Shown piece by piece: positions 52,238 through 60,625 of a stretch of DNA of 64,000 nt. Source of the DNA: Gammaproteobacteria bacterium (GTDB lineage: Bacteria; Gemmatimonadota; Gemmatimonadetes; Longimicrobiales; Gaopeijiaceae); contig JAPPMM010000043.1 in NCBI GenBank assembly GCA_028819075.1, forward strand, positions 1-64,000, written 5' to 3'. The notes below the pieces were generated by a model. That model did not search any database. It was not told where the DNA came from and worked only from the letters and a program-made list of their open reading frames with translations. A program made the position numbers and the translations under genes. Each line of letters starts with the position of its first letter. The first letter of the stretch is position 1.

Positions 52238-53577
52238 GATCCCTCCTCGCCCGGAGATGACGGTTCCTCCTCCGGAAAGGCCGAGCCGATGGCTCGTTCC
52301 ATGTCGGCCAGCGCCTTCATGTAGTCGGCGCGTATGCGCGCGAGGCCCAGACGGACGTCCAGCAGGACCGCCTCGCTGTCCAGCAACTCGAGCACGCCCG
52401 TGACTCCGGCCGAATACGCCTCCTCGGTGGCGCGCAGGGCCTGCTCCGCCTGCGGGACCAGCGCGCGCTCGAAGAGGGCCAGCTGCCCTTCGATGGTGGT
52501 CAGGCGGAACGCGGTCGAACGGACAGCGAGCGCCACCCCGTTTACCGCGTCCCGGTACGCTTCCTCGGCCGCGGTGAGGCGCGCGGCAGCCTCGCGCATG
52601 CCCGCGTCGTAGCTGGACCTGAAAACCGGAATGCTCGCGCCGAGGGTGAGACTGTAGGTGTCGCGCCCGTTGTCCGGGGGCGGGTCGTTGCGGCCCGCGT
52701 CGTCGCGCCGGTCGAGAACGCTGCCCCAGGCGAGGCCGACGGAGAAGTCGGGCCGGTAGCGTCGACCTGCGAGGCGGACGGCCCGTTCGTTGCTCTCGAT
52801 CCGCAGCCGGGCCGACCTCACCTCCGGCCTGGCGCCGAGCCCGGCTGCCCGCAACCGCTCATCGTCAATGTTGGCAGGCGGACGTTCCCCCACCTCGATC
52901 ATAGGGATGGGGGCGTCCACGGGCCGATTGGCGAGGATGTTGAGCGTGGCCTCGAAATCGGTCCGCTGCTGCAGGAGTTCCTGCCGGCGGCTCAGGACAC
53001 GCGTGACTTCCGCCTGAAGTTTGAGAACGGCCTGCTGCTGCCCGAAGCCCTGCGAGTAACGCGCCTGGGCGAGGGCCTCGTAGTGGAGGAGGAGCTGCTC
53101 TTCCTCTCCGGTGATGCGGAGCGCTTCATCCAGGTAGGCGAGGTCGTAGTAGGCCAGCTTTACCTGCCGCACCACTTCGGCCGCCTGCCGCCTGTAGGTC
53201 TCCCCGCGACTCTCGGCCTCGGCCTCGGCGATGTCCCTTCGGTCCGACAGCGTCCCGAACCAGGGGAATGCCTGGCTGAGCGACACGCCGGAGGTCTGCG
53301 GCCCGACCCGGGTCTGGGGCCCCCGCAGGTGCTGGGTGAAGGCGACCATCGGATTCGGGAGGGTCCCCGCCTGCGGGACGCGGGCGCGCGCGGCCTGCAC
53401 GTCCGAGAGTGCTCCGCGTACACGCGGATTGCCCTCCAGCGCTTCCGCGATGAGCGCGGCCAGCGTGGGATCGCCGTTGTTCGCATAGGCCGGCGTCTGC
53501 GCCGTGACGCCCGCCGGTCCCAGGGGATCCGAGAGTGCGATCGCCAGCGCGACCGCCAGGATCCGCTTGATAGACAT
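52234..53577 (-). CDS. cusC: CusC-like TolC-family outer-membrane channel
   Basis: This 447-residue protein has a signal peptide (RILAVALAIALSDPLGPAGV) and two TolC-type repeats, with LIAEALEGNPRVRGALSDV, SLSQAFPWFGTLSDRRDIAE and YSAGVTGVLELLDSEAVLLD as recognisable blocks. GAGG lies five bases before the ATG. It forms the outer-membrane exit of the CusCBA system; its stop overlaps the cusB start. Confidence 0.9.
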   Translation of the reverse strand: MSIKRILAVALAIALSDPLGPAGVTAQTPAYANNGDPTLAALIAEALEGNPRVRGALSDVQAARARVPQAGTLPNPMVAFTQHLRGPQTRVGPQTSGVSLSQAFPWFGTLSDRRDIAEAEAESRGETYRRQAAEVVRQVKLAYYDLAYLDEALRITGEEEQLLLHYEALAQARYSQGFGQQQAVLKLQAEVTRVLSRRQELLQQRTDFEATLNILANRPVDAPIPMIEVGERPPANIDDERLRAAGLGARPEVRSARLRIESNERAVRLAGRRYRPDFSVGLAWGSVLDRRDDAGRNDPPPDNGRDTYSLTLGASIPVFRSSYDAGMREAAARLTAAEEAYRDAVNGVALAVRSTAFRLTTIEGQLALFERALVPQAEQALRATEEAYSAGVTGVLELLDSEAVLLDVRLGLARIRADYMKALADMERAIGSAFPEEEPSSPGEEGS

Positions 53578-53776
53578 GTAGACCTCGCCATCAGGATGTC
53601 GATACGTCCCGTGAGGGGATGCCCGGGTGCGCGGCGGCCGTCCCGATGCGATCCGGGACAGGCTTCACGCCTGACGGGCCGTCGTCCGACTGCGGGAAGT
53701 GCCGCCTCCGGGTGCGGAGACGCGTGCGCGAGTCAGGGAGCCTTCACGGGTTGCGCCCCGAACGGAGCGCGGACGG

Positions 53777-54142
53777 TCAGGCGAGGGGGCGAGGTGGGGG
53801 CGTTTCGACGCCCATTGCCACCGCGACCGGGATGGGCGCGATGTAGAGATTCGCCTGAAGGGAAACGGCCGGCAGACGAACCAGGTTGGCCGTCTGCGCA
53901 GGTCGCGCGGAGGCGGCGCTGCAGGCCGCCAGGATCATCAGGCACCCGCCGCCGTCACCGTCGTGCTCCCCGTGCGAGGTCGCCGGCGTCTCCTCGGTGG
54001 AGAAGTGGTCGTGGCCGGCGTGGGTCGGGGCGGGCTGGTGGCCCTCGAGCATGGGCACGGGCGCACCCATGTCACAACGGAGCGCGACCAGCTGGGACCA
54101 ACACAGGGCCGCGAGGGCGAATACGGCTACGGTGCGGCGCAT
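53777..54142 (-). CDS. Small secreted Cys/His-rich protein upstream of cusCBA
   Basis: This 121-residue frame starts at the ATG at 54142 with a signal-like stretch (RRTVAVFALAALCWSQLVAL) followed by CDMG, a His-rich segment (HQPAPTHAGHDHF, then TSHGEHDGDGGGC) and a second cysteine pair. Similar small proteins often precede copper or divalent-metal efflux genes and may bind or sense metal in the periplasm. I do not recognise a named family. It is 199 bases upstream of cusC on the same strand. Confidence 0.7.
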   Translation of the reverse strand: MRRTVAVFALAALCWSQLVALRCDMGAPVPMLEGHQPAPTHAGHDHFSTEETPATSHGEHDGDGGGCLMILAACSAASARPAQTANLVRLPAVSLQANLYIAPIPVAVAMGVETPPPRPLA

Positions 54143-54174
54143 GAACGCAATGTGCGCCGGGAACCGGCGGAGCG

Positions 54175-54789
54175 TCAACAAGGCGATGCTCGGGTCAGCC
54201 GCCCCCCACCCCCCGGAAGGTACTTCGCCGGAATCGGGTGGTCGGGTCCCTCGCCGAGCCAGAAGATCGACACCACCCACCAGCGCGACCCGTCGTTCAT
54301 CAACTGAATGGAGTTGATGCCGCGCGTGAACGGCTCCGGGTCGCTCGCGCTCCTGCGCGACTCGTAGGTGCTGAACACGTGCGCGATGACGCCGTACTCC
54401 TCGGTCAACCGGTGTATCTCCACCTCGTGGAAGCCGTTGGCCTCGAGCGACTCGCCGGCCACCTCCGCGTACTCGTCGGGGGTGATCACCCTGCGCGCCC
54501 AGGTGGACCCGCCGCCGGGACGTCCCATCGGGCTGAGGGTCGCGCCCGGCACGAACAGCGACCGGAAGCGGTCCCAGTCGCGGGCCACGCCCGCGTCGCC
54601 GGAGATGACGTCGTAGACGGCCGTGATGATGGCGTCGATCGACGCGACGTCGGCCGGGTCGGCGGCGGGCTGCTGAGCGGTGGCGGGGGTTGGCGCCAGG
54701 GCAGCCACCACCCCGGTCACAAGGACCAGGGTGGTTAGCCATGCCACGGAGACGGGGCGGCCTGGAGGACGTGGGCGCGTAACGGTCAT
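54175..54789 (-). CDS. Secreted NTF2-like (SnoaL/DUF4440-type) protein
   Basis: The ATG at 54789 gives 204 residues with a signal peptide (SVAWLTTLVLVTGVVAAL, cleavage near ATAQQP). The mature part fits the NTF2-like cone fold: IDAIITAVYDVISGDAG, DWDRFRSLFVPGATLSPMG, and the strand pair FTRGINSIQLMNDGSRWWVV. Members include small hydrolases, isomerases and binding proteins; no catalytic set can be assigned. It follows the amidohydrolase gene by 49 bases. Confidence 0.82.
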   Translation of the reverse strand: MTVTRPRPPGRPVSVAWLTTLVLVTGVVAALAPTPATAQQPAADPADVASIDAIITAVYDVISGDAGVARDWDRFRSLFVPGATLSPMGRPGGGSTWARRVITPDEYAEVAGESLEANGFHEVEIHRLTEEYGVIAHVFSTYESRRSASDPEPFTRGINSIQLMNDGSRWWVVSIFWLGEGPDHPIPAKYLPGGGGRLTRASPC

Positions 54790-54838
54790 GGGTGCGGATC
54801 CGTGATTGGGAACGCCGGGCAAGTCCGGCAGTTCGAGG

Positions 54839-56209
54839 CTACATGATCACCCGCCGCATGTACTGCCGGACCTTCTCCATGTACTTCTCGAAGAAGTGCT
54901 TCTGGATGTCGTTCATGTCGAGCTCGCGGCCCTGGATGTAGGCCTGCTCGATGTCGCTGGTCATGTCGAGCGGCGTGCCCGTCGTGATGAGGAAGGTCGC
55001 CTGCTTGCCCGGCTCCAGGGAGCCGACCCGGTCGTCGAGCCCCAGGAACTGCGCCGGGTTGATGGTCACCGCCCTCAGCGCCTCGTCCTCCGGCAGCCCG
55101 AACGCAACCGCCACCCCCGCCTCGAAGGGCAGCCGGTTCGAGTAGAGCGATCCCGACCCTCCCGAGATCGCGAAGCGCACCCCCGCCGCGTGCAGGCGCG
55201 CCGGCATCGAGTACGCGCCGTCGTAGCCCTCGTAGTCCCGCCCAGGGGCGGCCATTGTCGACGTCAGGATGACGGGGATGTCCTCGGCGACCAGGCGGTC
55301 CGCCACGTGGATGGCGTCACTGCCGCCGCGGATGACGATCCTGAGGTTCTCCTCCTGCGCCCAGGTGACGGCGTCGTTGATCTGCGCCGCGCCGTCGGCC
55401 GCGACTACAACCGGAAGCTCCTCGTCGAAGACCGGCATCATCGCCAGATAGCGCGAGTCGCTCCGTACCTCCTCGCCGGCAGCGACCGCGTCCCGATAGG
55501 CCCGCGCCTCGGCGAAGAAGCTCTTGAGCTGCTGGACCTGCTCCTCGTAGCTCGGAGGGTCCTCCTGCTGACCAAAGCCGAACCCGCCGAAGCCACCGAA
55601 GCGGCGGGGGTTCGGGTTGGGCCAGTTCACGTTGAGCGCCGCGGCCGACTGCATCGACATCTCTTCCCAGCTCCAGCCCTCGAGGGCCATCGCCGAGGAC
55701 ATGCCGGAGACGAGGCCGCCGTCGGGGGTGGTGAGCGTGGTGAGCACGCCGGCCGAACGGGTCGTGCCGATGTGCCGGCTCTCGGCGTTCACGGCGACGT
55801 CCGCGCGCACGTTCGGGTTGAAGTCACCCAGTTCATTGATGTCGTTGGACACCCCGACCGCCCCGATTTCTGCGATCCCCACCGTGCTGTAGGCGTCGAT
55901 GAGCCCGGGATAGATGTGTTTTCCGGTCGCGTCCACCACTCGGGTGCCTTCCGGAATCTCCAGATCGGCGCCGACCGCGGTGATCACCCCGTTCTCGAAG
56001 AGGATCGTCCCGTTCTCGATGACACCGCTGGTCACCGTGTGAATTGTCGCCCCCTGCAAGGCCATCGGCTCGGCCTGCGGGGGCACCGTCATCCGCACCT
56101 GGGCCTCGATGGCCGCCGGCGCTAACAGCCATAGGGCCAAGGCCGTGCAGGCGGTTCTGCCCGCCCGTGCCCAGGTTCCCTTCCTCGCCCGTCGCTCCGT
56201 CGTCGTCAT
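54839..56209 (-). CDS. Amidohydrolase-family protein lacking the HxH metal motif
   Basis: The ATG at 56209 overlaps the stop of the upstream amidohydrolase and gives 456 residues with a signal peptide (TACTALALWLLAPAAIEAQ). The fold is clear: ALQGATIHTVTSGVIENGTI, HIYPGLIDAYSTVGIAEI, IRGGSDAIHVADRL, and the closing DDRVGSLEPGKQATFLI. However, the canonical DxHxH after PGLID is replaced by DAYSTVG, and later histidine ligands are also missing, so metal-dependent hydrolysis in the usual way is unlikely. A Gly/Phe-rich insert (RRFGGFGGFGFGQQ) lies near residue 200. It may form a complex with the coupled two-domain protein. Confidence 0.85.
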   Translation of the reverse strand: MTTTERRARKGTWARAGRTACTALALWLLAPAAIEAQVRMTVPPQAEPMALQGATIHTVTSGVIENGTILFENGVITAVGADLEIPEGTRVVDATGKHIYPGLIDAYSTVGIAEIGAVGVSNDINELGDFNPNVRADVAVNAESRHIGTTRSAGVLTTLTTPDGGLVSGMSSAMALEGWSWEEMSMQSAAALNVNWPNPNPRRFGGFGGFGFGQQEDPPSYEEQVQQLKSFFAEARAYRDAVAAGEEVRSDSRYLAMMPVFDEELPVVVAADGAAQINDAVTWAQEENLRIVIRGGSDAIHVADRLVAEDIPVILTSTMAAPGRDYEGYDGAYSMPARLHAAGVRFAISGGSGSLYSNRLPFEAGVAVAFGLPEDEALRAVTINPAQFLGLDDRVGSLEPGKQATFLITTGTPLDMTSDIEQAYIQGRELDMNDIQKHFFEKYMEKVRQYMRRVIM

Positions 56210-59205
56210 CAGTTTCTCTCCATCTGAGCGTTCTGGCCGCCGTTCTCCACGGACAGGATGGCCTGGATGAGCTGCGTGCGTTCCTGTTCGATCCGGTCCC
56301 GCATCGCCGCGTCCTCCTCGAGCGAGAAGTACCGGCGGCCATCGATCCATGTCTGCTCGGCGCGCGAGAACTGTGAGAGCGGGTTGCCGCTCCAGATCAC
56401 GAAGTCGCCGTCCTTGCCGGCTTCCAGCGAGCCGACCTGGTCGTGGATCGCCACGGCCTCCGCCGCCTGGTTGGTCACGGTCGAGAGCGCCTGCTCGGGG
56501 GTGAGCCCGGTGCGGAGGAGCTTGCCGGCCTCCCAGTTCATGCGGCTGGCGATCTGGCTGTTGTCCGAGTGCAGCGAGGTCACGACTCCCGCCTCGATCA
56601 GGATGCGGGCGTTGTACACCGTCGCGTCGTAGGCCTCCATCTTGAAGGCGCCCCAGTCGCTCCAGACGACCGCTGCGACCCCGGACGCGGCGAGCTCGGG
56701 CGCGATCTTGTAGGCCTCGACCCCGTGCTGCAGCGTCTGGACCCGGAACCCGAACTCCTCCGCCAGCCGAACCAGCGCGAGGAACTCGTCAGCGCGATAG
56801 CCGTGCGACGAGATAAGCAGTTCCTGGTTCAGGATGTCGAGGATGGCCTCCATGCGCAGGTCGCGCCGCGGGGGCAATCCCTCCTGGTTCTCCTCCCACT
56901 GCTGCCACTCGCGCTCGTAGTCGCGCGCGGCCATGAAGTGGTCGCGGATGATCTCCTGCACCCCCATGCGGGTGTCGGGATAGCGGCCCTGACGCCGCTT
57001 CGGGTTCTCGCCCAGCGCGAACTTCACGGTGCGGGGCGCGTTCTCTAGCTTGAGATCCTCGGGCAGCAAGCCCCAGCGCATCTTCACGAAGACGTTCTCG
57101 CCCCCGATCGGGTTCGCGGACCCGTGCTTGATGTGCGCGGTGGTGAGCCCGCCGGCCGCCTGCCGGTACATCCAGATGTTGTTGTGGGTCACGACGTCGC
57201 CCATGCGCACTTCGGGGACGATCGCGAAGCCGCTCTCGTTGACGGCGCTCACGCCCGAGTGGATGTGCGGATCGATCATCCCCGGCGTGACGTGCTTGCC
57301 GCTCGCGTCGATCTCCACAGCGCCGCCCGGGGCGTCGAGATCCATGCCGACCGCCTCGACCGTTCCGGCGCGCACCAGGAGGTCGGCGCCTTCGATGATT
57401 CCCTGCGGCCCCTGGGTCCAGACCGTCGCGTTGCGCACCACGACTGCGGCGGGCTGTTCAGGGATCGAGGTGCGCCCATAGTCCATCATGGGCCGGATGA
57501 AGGGCAGGTCGATTTCAGGCACGTCCATAGCGACGGTGCCGCGCGCCGGGCCCTCGAAGGGTTCGCTGCGGATGCCGCGGAAGGACGGGTCCGCCCCATT
57601 GGGAAGCGAGGTCCATCCGAAGAAATCGTCGCCGCGCACCGAACCGGACAGGAGCGCCATGCCCTGATAGCCGAGCACCTCGCCGTTGAAGCGGACGTCG
57701 ATTCGGCCGGTTTCCGCGACCGCGGTGGCCGATTCGAGGTCGATCCGCGCGCCGCCCGGAAGGTCGGGCCCGGTGCTGGCGATATCGAGGTAGCCGCGCA
57801 GCCGGTTCAACGGACCCTCGAGGACGAGAACGGCTTGGAAGCCCCACTCGTCGTCCGAGGCGATCTCCCAGCTTCCGCGCGGATCGATCTGGGCCGGGCG
57901 GGTCACGCCGTAGACCCTTCCCTGCACCCATACGTCGCGGACCGTCGCCTCCTCGGCGAAGAGGTCGCCCTCGCTCACGATCAGGTTGGCCACCTTGCCC
58001 TCGGCGATGGTCCCGTGGGTCCGATCGATGCCGAGCCAGGAGGCCGGCGTGGTGGTGAGCGCCGCCAGCGCATCGTCCGCCTCGAGCCCCCGCGCCACCG
58101 CGACCCGCAGATTGGGCAGGAACTCGTTCAGCGACGAGAGGCCGTCGGTTGTGATGGCGAAGCTGACCCCGGCATCGGACAGCTGCGCCGGGCTGGTGGG
58201 CGCCAGATACCAGTGGCGCAGATCGGCGAGCGAGGCATCGAGCGCCGCCCCCGGATGGCCCACGTCCGGGGCGTCCGGGAAATCGAGCGGAACGATGAGG
58301 GGCTCGGTGCGCCCCCGAAGCACGTCGATGAGCCTGTATTCCAGGCCGTTCCCCCGGTACCACGCATCGAGCCCGAACTCCGACGCGAGATTATGCGCGC
58401 GCAGGTATTCCTCCTCGCTGCCGGTCTCGAAGATGACCGGCTGATCGCCGTCCGTCGCGTCTTCGAGCGCCGCCAGCGCCTCGCTCGTCTCCGGGGGCAG
58501 GAAGGCACGGCCGCTCGCCTCGTAGGCGTCCCAGGCGCGCTCGTACCAGTCGGCGTCCATGAACGTCTGCTTCATGAGCGAGATCGTGCCCATGGCGGAG
58601 TTGGGATACGATCCGCCCAGCTCGAAGGAGCGCTGGAAGCCGATGGCCTGGGCGATGTCGGGGCGCAGCACCCGGTCGCGCACGCCCTCGTCCCCGAGGG
58701 TGACCAGCGAGGCGGTGCCCCGGAAGATGCCCTGGCTGGGGACTGCCAGCGCCGCGCCGAACCCCTGCGAGCGGAGCGCCGCGCGCCGGCCGGCGTCATC
58801 CTGCAGGTTCCGCGTCGTGGAGAACCACGCGCGCACCTGCGGATTCCAGTGCGTGGGACCGACGTCGCCGCCCTCCGGCACCTCGTCCATTCCCAGGTCC
58901 GCGTGCGCGTCGATGAATCCCGGGTATACCGTAAGCCCCTCGAGATCCCAGACGCGCGCGCCCGCCGGCGCGTCGCCGCCCCCGACTTCCTGAATGAGGC
59001 CGTCGCGGATCACGATCGTCGCGTCGTCCATGACCTGTCCCGGCCCGGTCACCACCCGCGCCCCCACCAGCGCGTGGAATCCGGTGCCGTTGTCGCGCAT
59101 GCCCTCGATCGGCTGGGTCCGGGTCGCCTGCTGGGCCCCGATACCCGTGGCCAGGACGGCCGCGAGCCCCATCGTGCAGAGTATCGCCTTCACAGAACCC
59201 CCCAT
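56209..59205 (-). CDS. Two-domain secreted amidohydrolase fusion
   Basis: The ATG at 59205 has AGGGGTG seven bases upstream and gives 998 residues with a signal peptide (KAILCTMGLAAVLATGIGA). Two amidohydrolase-like domains are fused. The first (about 25-440) has VYPGFIDAHADLGMDEV, where the second histidine of HxH is aspartate. The second (about 590-975) has VTPGMIDPHIHSGVS with an intact HxH, GLTTAHIKHGSANPIGG, LISSHGYRADE, LQHGVEAYK and SLHSDNSQIASR, so it is probably the catalytic one. It is followed directly by the metal-motif-lacking paralogue. Confidence 0.88.
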   Translation of the reverse strand: MGGSVKAILCTMGLAAVLATGIGAQQATRTQPIEGMRDNGTGFHALVGARVVTGPGQVMDDATIVIRDGLIQEVGGGDAPAGARVWDLEGLTVYPGFIDAHADLGMDEVPEGGDVGPTHWNPQVRAWFSTTRNLQDDAGRRAALRSQGFGAALAVPSQGIFRGTASLVTLGDEGVRDRVLRPDIAQAIGFQRSFELGGSYPNSAMGTISLMKQTFMDADWYERAWDAYEASGRAFLPPETSEALAALEDATDGDQPVIFETGSEEEYLRAHNLASEFGLDAWYRGNGLEYRLIDVLRGRTEPLIVPLDFPDAPDVGHPGAALDASLADLRHWYLAPTSPAQLSDAGVSFAITTDGLSSLNEFLPNLRVAVARGLEADDALAALTTTPASWLGIDRTHGTIAEGKVANLIVSEGDLFAEEATVRDVWVQGRVYGVTRPAQIDPRGSWEIASDDEWGFQAVLVLEGPLNRLRGYLDIASTGPDLPGGARIDLESATAVAETGRIDVRFNGEVLGYQGMALLSGSVRGDDFFGWTSLPNGADPSFRGIRSEPFEGPARGTVAMDVPEIDLPFIRPMMDYGRTSIPEQPAAVVVRNATVWTQGPQGIIEGADLLVRAGTVEAVGMDLDAPGGAVEIDASGKHVTPGMIDPHIHSGVSAVNESGFAIVPEVRMGDVVTHNNIWMYRQAAGGLTTAHIKHGSANPIGGENVFVKMRWGLLPEDLKLENAPRTVKFALGENPKRRQGRYPDTRMGVQEIIRDHFMAARDYEREWQQWEENQEGLPPRRDLRMEAILDILNQELLISSHGYRADEFLALVRLAEEFGFRVQTLQHGVEAYKIAPELAASGVAAVVWSDWGAFKMEAYDATVYNARILIEAGVVTSLHSDNSQIASRMNWEAGKLLRTGLTPEQALSTVTNQAAEAVAIHDQVGSLEAGKDGDFVIWSGNPLSQFSRAEQTWIDGRRYFSLEEDAAMRDRIEQERTQLIQAILSVENGGQNAQMERN

Positions 59206-59287
59206 TTTGTCACCCCTGCGTGAATCGCCTCGTGTCCAAAGCCCGACCGGCCCACCTGAGCCCGTCGGGACCGAGCAATACTGATGA

Positions 59288-60625
59288 CTAGTCTTCCCGT
59301 GGCGTCCGGTCAATTCGGTTTCGCGGATCCTGATCGGACGGCGCGCGAGAACCACGGGGCAGAGTCCTGGAATCGGGCCCCGGGGCCCGCGCGGACCTGG
59401 GCAGCGTGTCGCGCCCCATCTCGGCTGCGGAGGCCGCACGAGGGAGCGCAGCGCGGGCTTCGAGCCTCCTGACCGCGGCCGCGACCGCCGGCCCCGCAGC
59501 CTCCTGTGAGCCGGTCCTCCTCAGCACTTCGCGGAGCCGGGGGAGCGCTTCCACGGCGTGGATCCCGGCGAGCGCGTTGGCCGCGTGCGTCCCCGAGGGC
59601 CCCTCGAGCGCACCCCCCAGGGCAGCGACCATCTGCGCCCTGTACGCTCCGTCGTCGGCCTTGAGAGGCCCGAGATCGCCGCGGAGCGCCGCGAGGACGA
59701 CGTCGACCCGATCCCCTGCGCCCAACTGCCTCAACGCCCCCGCAACCCTCTGCTGAACGGGTTCGCCGTCCGCGTCCCGGGTGTCACCCAGCAGGGGGAT
59801 CAGGCGACCGATCGCATCCGTGTGCCCAATCGCCGCGAGTGCTTCGATCGCCCGGGCCCTGAGCAGCGCATCCTCGTCCCGGAGGACCGACGAGAGGGCC
59901 GGAACGGCTGCCGGATTCCCCAGCCGTCCGAGCGCGGCTGCCGCATCGCGGCGGGGTCCATCGCCCTCCCACAGGAGGTACTTGTCCTTGATCTCGCCCC
60001 CGGGCGCGGACAGGCGCCGGATGTGGATCTCCACATCATCCTCATAGGCCTCGCCTTCGTGACACAGTTCCTGCAGGACTTCGGCGAAGAGGTCGAAGAG
60101 AGTCCGCAGCCGTGCCAGGTCCTTGATGACGCCGGTCGACTGGAAGTGGAGTTCGTCCACACCCGCGGGGAACTTGCTCCGCCATCCTTCGTGGGCCTTG
60201 ACCGAGAGTCGAATCTTCGGCTGGGCGGAGATGAGGCGGCGGATCTTTTCATTGTCGAAGAAGCGCCGCACGCGTCCGGGCGCATTGCCCTTGATCACGA
60301 AGTCCTCGTCGAAGCGGGGATGGCCAACCTCGATGTCCTGCATGCCCAGCCCCTTCCCCAGGTCGCTGAAGAGGCTCGCGCGGTAGATCTCGAACCTGAA
60401 ACCTTCCGGATTGAAGTAGGGAGCCCGGAGGCGGGTGTAGGTCTGGCTCGACTGGCCGGTGCTCACCGTGAAGGTATCGAGCGTGATGATCCAGTCGTCG
60501 GCGCGAGCCTGGACGGCGGTAGGCGTGAAGAGGTCTCCTTCATGGAAACGGCCGCCCACCTCACCCGAGAGCTGCTGCCAGATCTCCTTCCGGCTCGGCC
60601 CGAAGAGGGACTTGAGGAAGCTCAT
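59288..60625 (-). CDS. HEAT-repeat protein coupled to Hsp70-like ATPase
   Basis: This 445-residue protein starts at an ATG overlapping the Hsp70-like stop. Residues 1-215 form an uncharacterised domain (SFLKSLFGPSRKEIWQQLSG, WIITLDTFTVSTGQSSQTYT) that I cannot assign. Residues of about 225-380 are HEAT/PBS-lyase-type repeats (RRDAAAALGRLGNPAAVPAL, LRARAIEALAAIGHTDAIGR, LPRLREVLRRTGS). The last 60 residues are Arg/Pro/Ser-rich and disordered. There is no signal peptide. The tight coupling suggests it works with the Hsp70-like protein, perhaps as a scaffold or client adaptor. Confidence 0.78.
   Translation of the reverse strand: MSFLKSLFGPSRKEIWQQLSGEVGGRFHEGDLFTPTAVQARADDWIITLDTFTVSTGQSSQTYTRLRAPYFNPEGFRFEIYRASLFSDLGKGLGMQDIEVGHPRFDEDFVIKGNAPGRVRRFFDNEKIRRLISAQPKIRLSVKAHEGWRSKFPAGVDELHFQSTGVIKDLARLRTLFDLFAEVLQELCHEGEAYEDDVEIHIRRLSAPGGEIKDKYLLWEGDGPRRDAAAALGRLGNPAAVPALSSVLRDEDALLRARAIEALAAIGHTDAIGRLIPLLGDTRDADGEPVQQRVAGALRQLGAGDRVDVVLAALRGDLGPLKADDGAYRAQMVAALGGALEGPSGTHAANALAGIHAVEALPRLREVLRRTGSQEAAGPAVAAAVRRLEARAALPRAASAAEMGRDTLPRSARAPGPDSRTLPRGSRAPSDQDPRNRIDRTPRED

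Noticed and set aside
47297-52324. A 1675-codon open frame on the plus strand
   Set aside because: It lies antisense to cusA and cusB, whose motifs are complete, and its product is a compositionally biased Arg/His/Asp/Gly string with no recognisable domain. Such long antisense frames arise from high third-position GC.
53640-53659. Inverted repeat GTCCCG...CGGGAC between the small Cys/His protein and cusC
   Set aside because: Six-base GC-only stems are expected often by chance here, and nothing nearby supports an operator or terminator.
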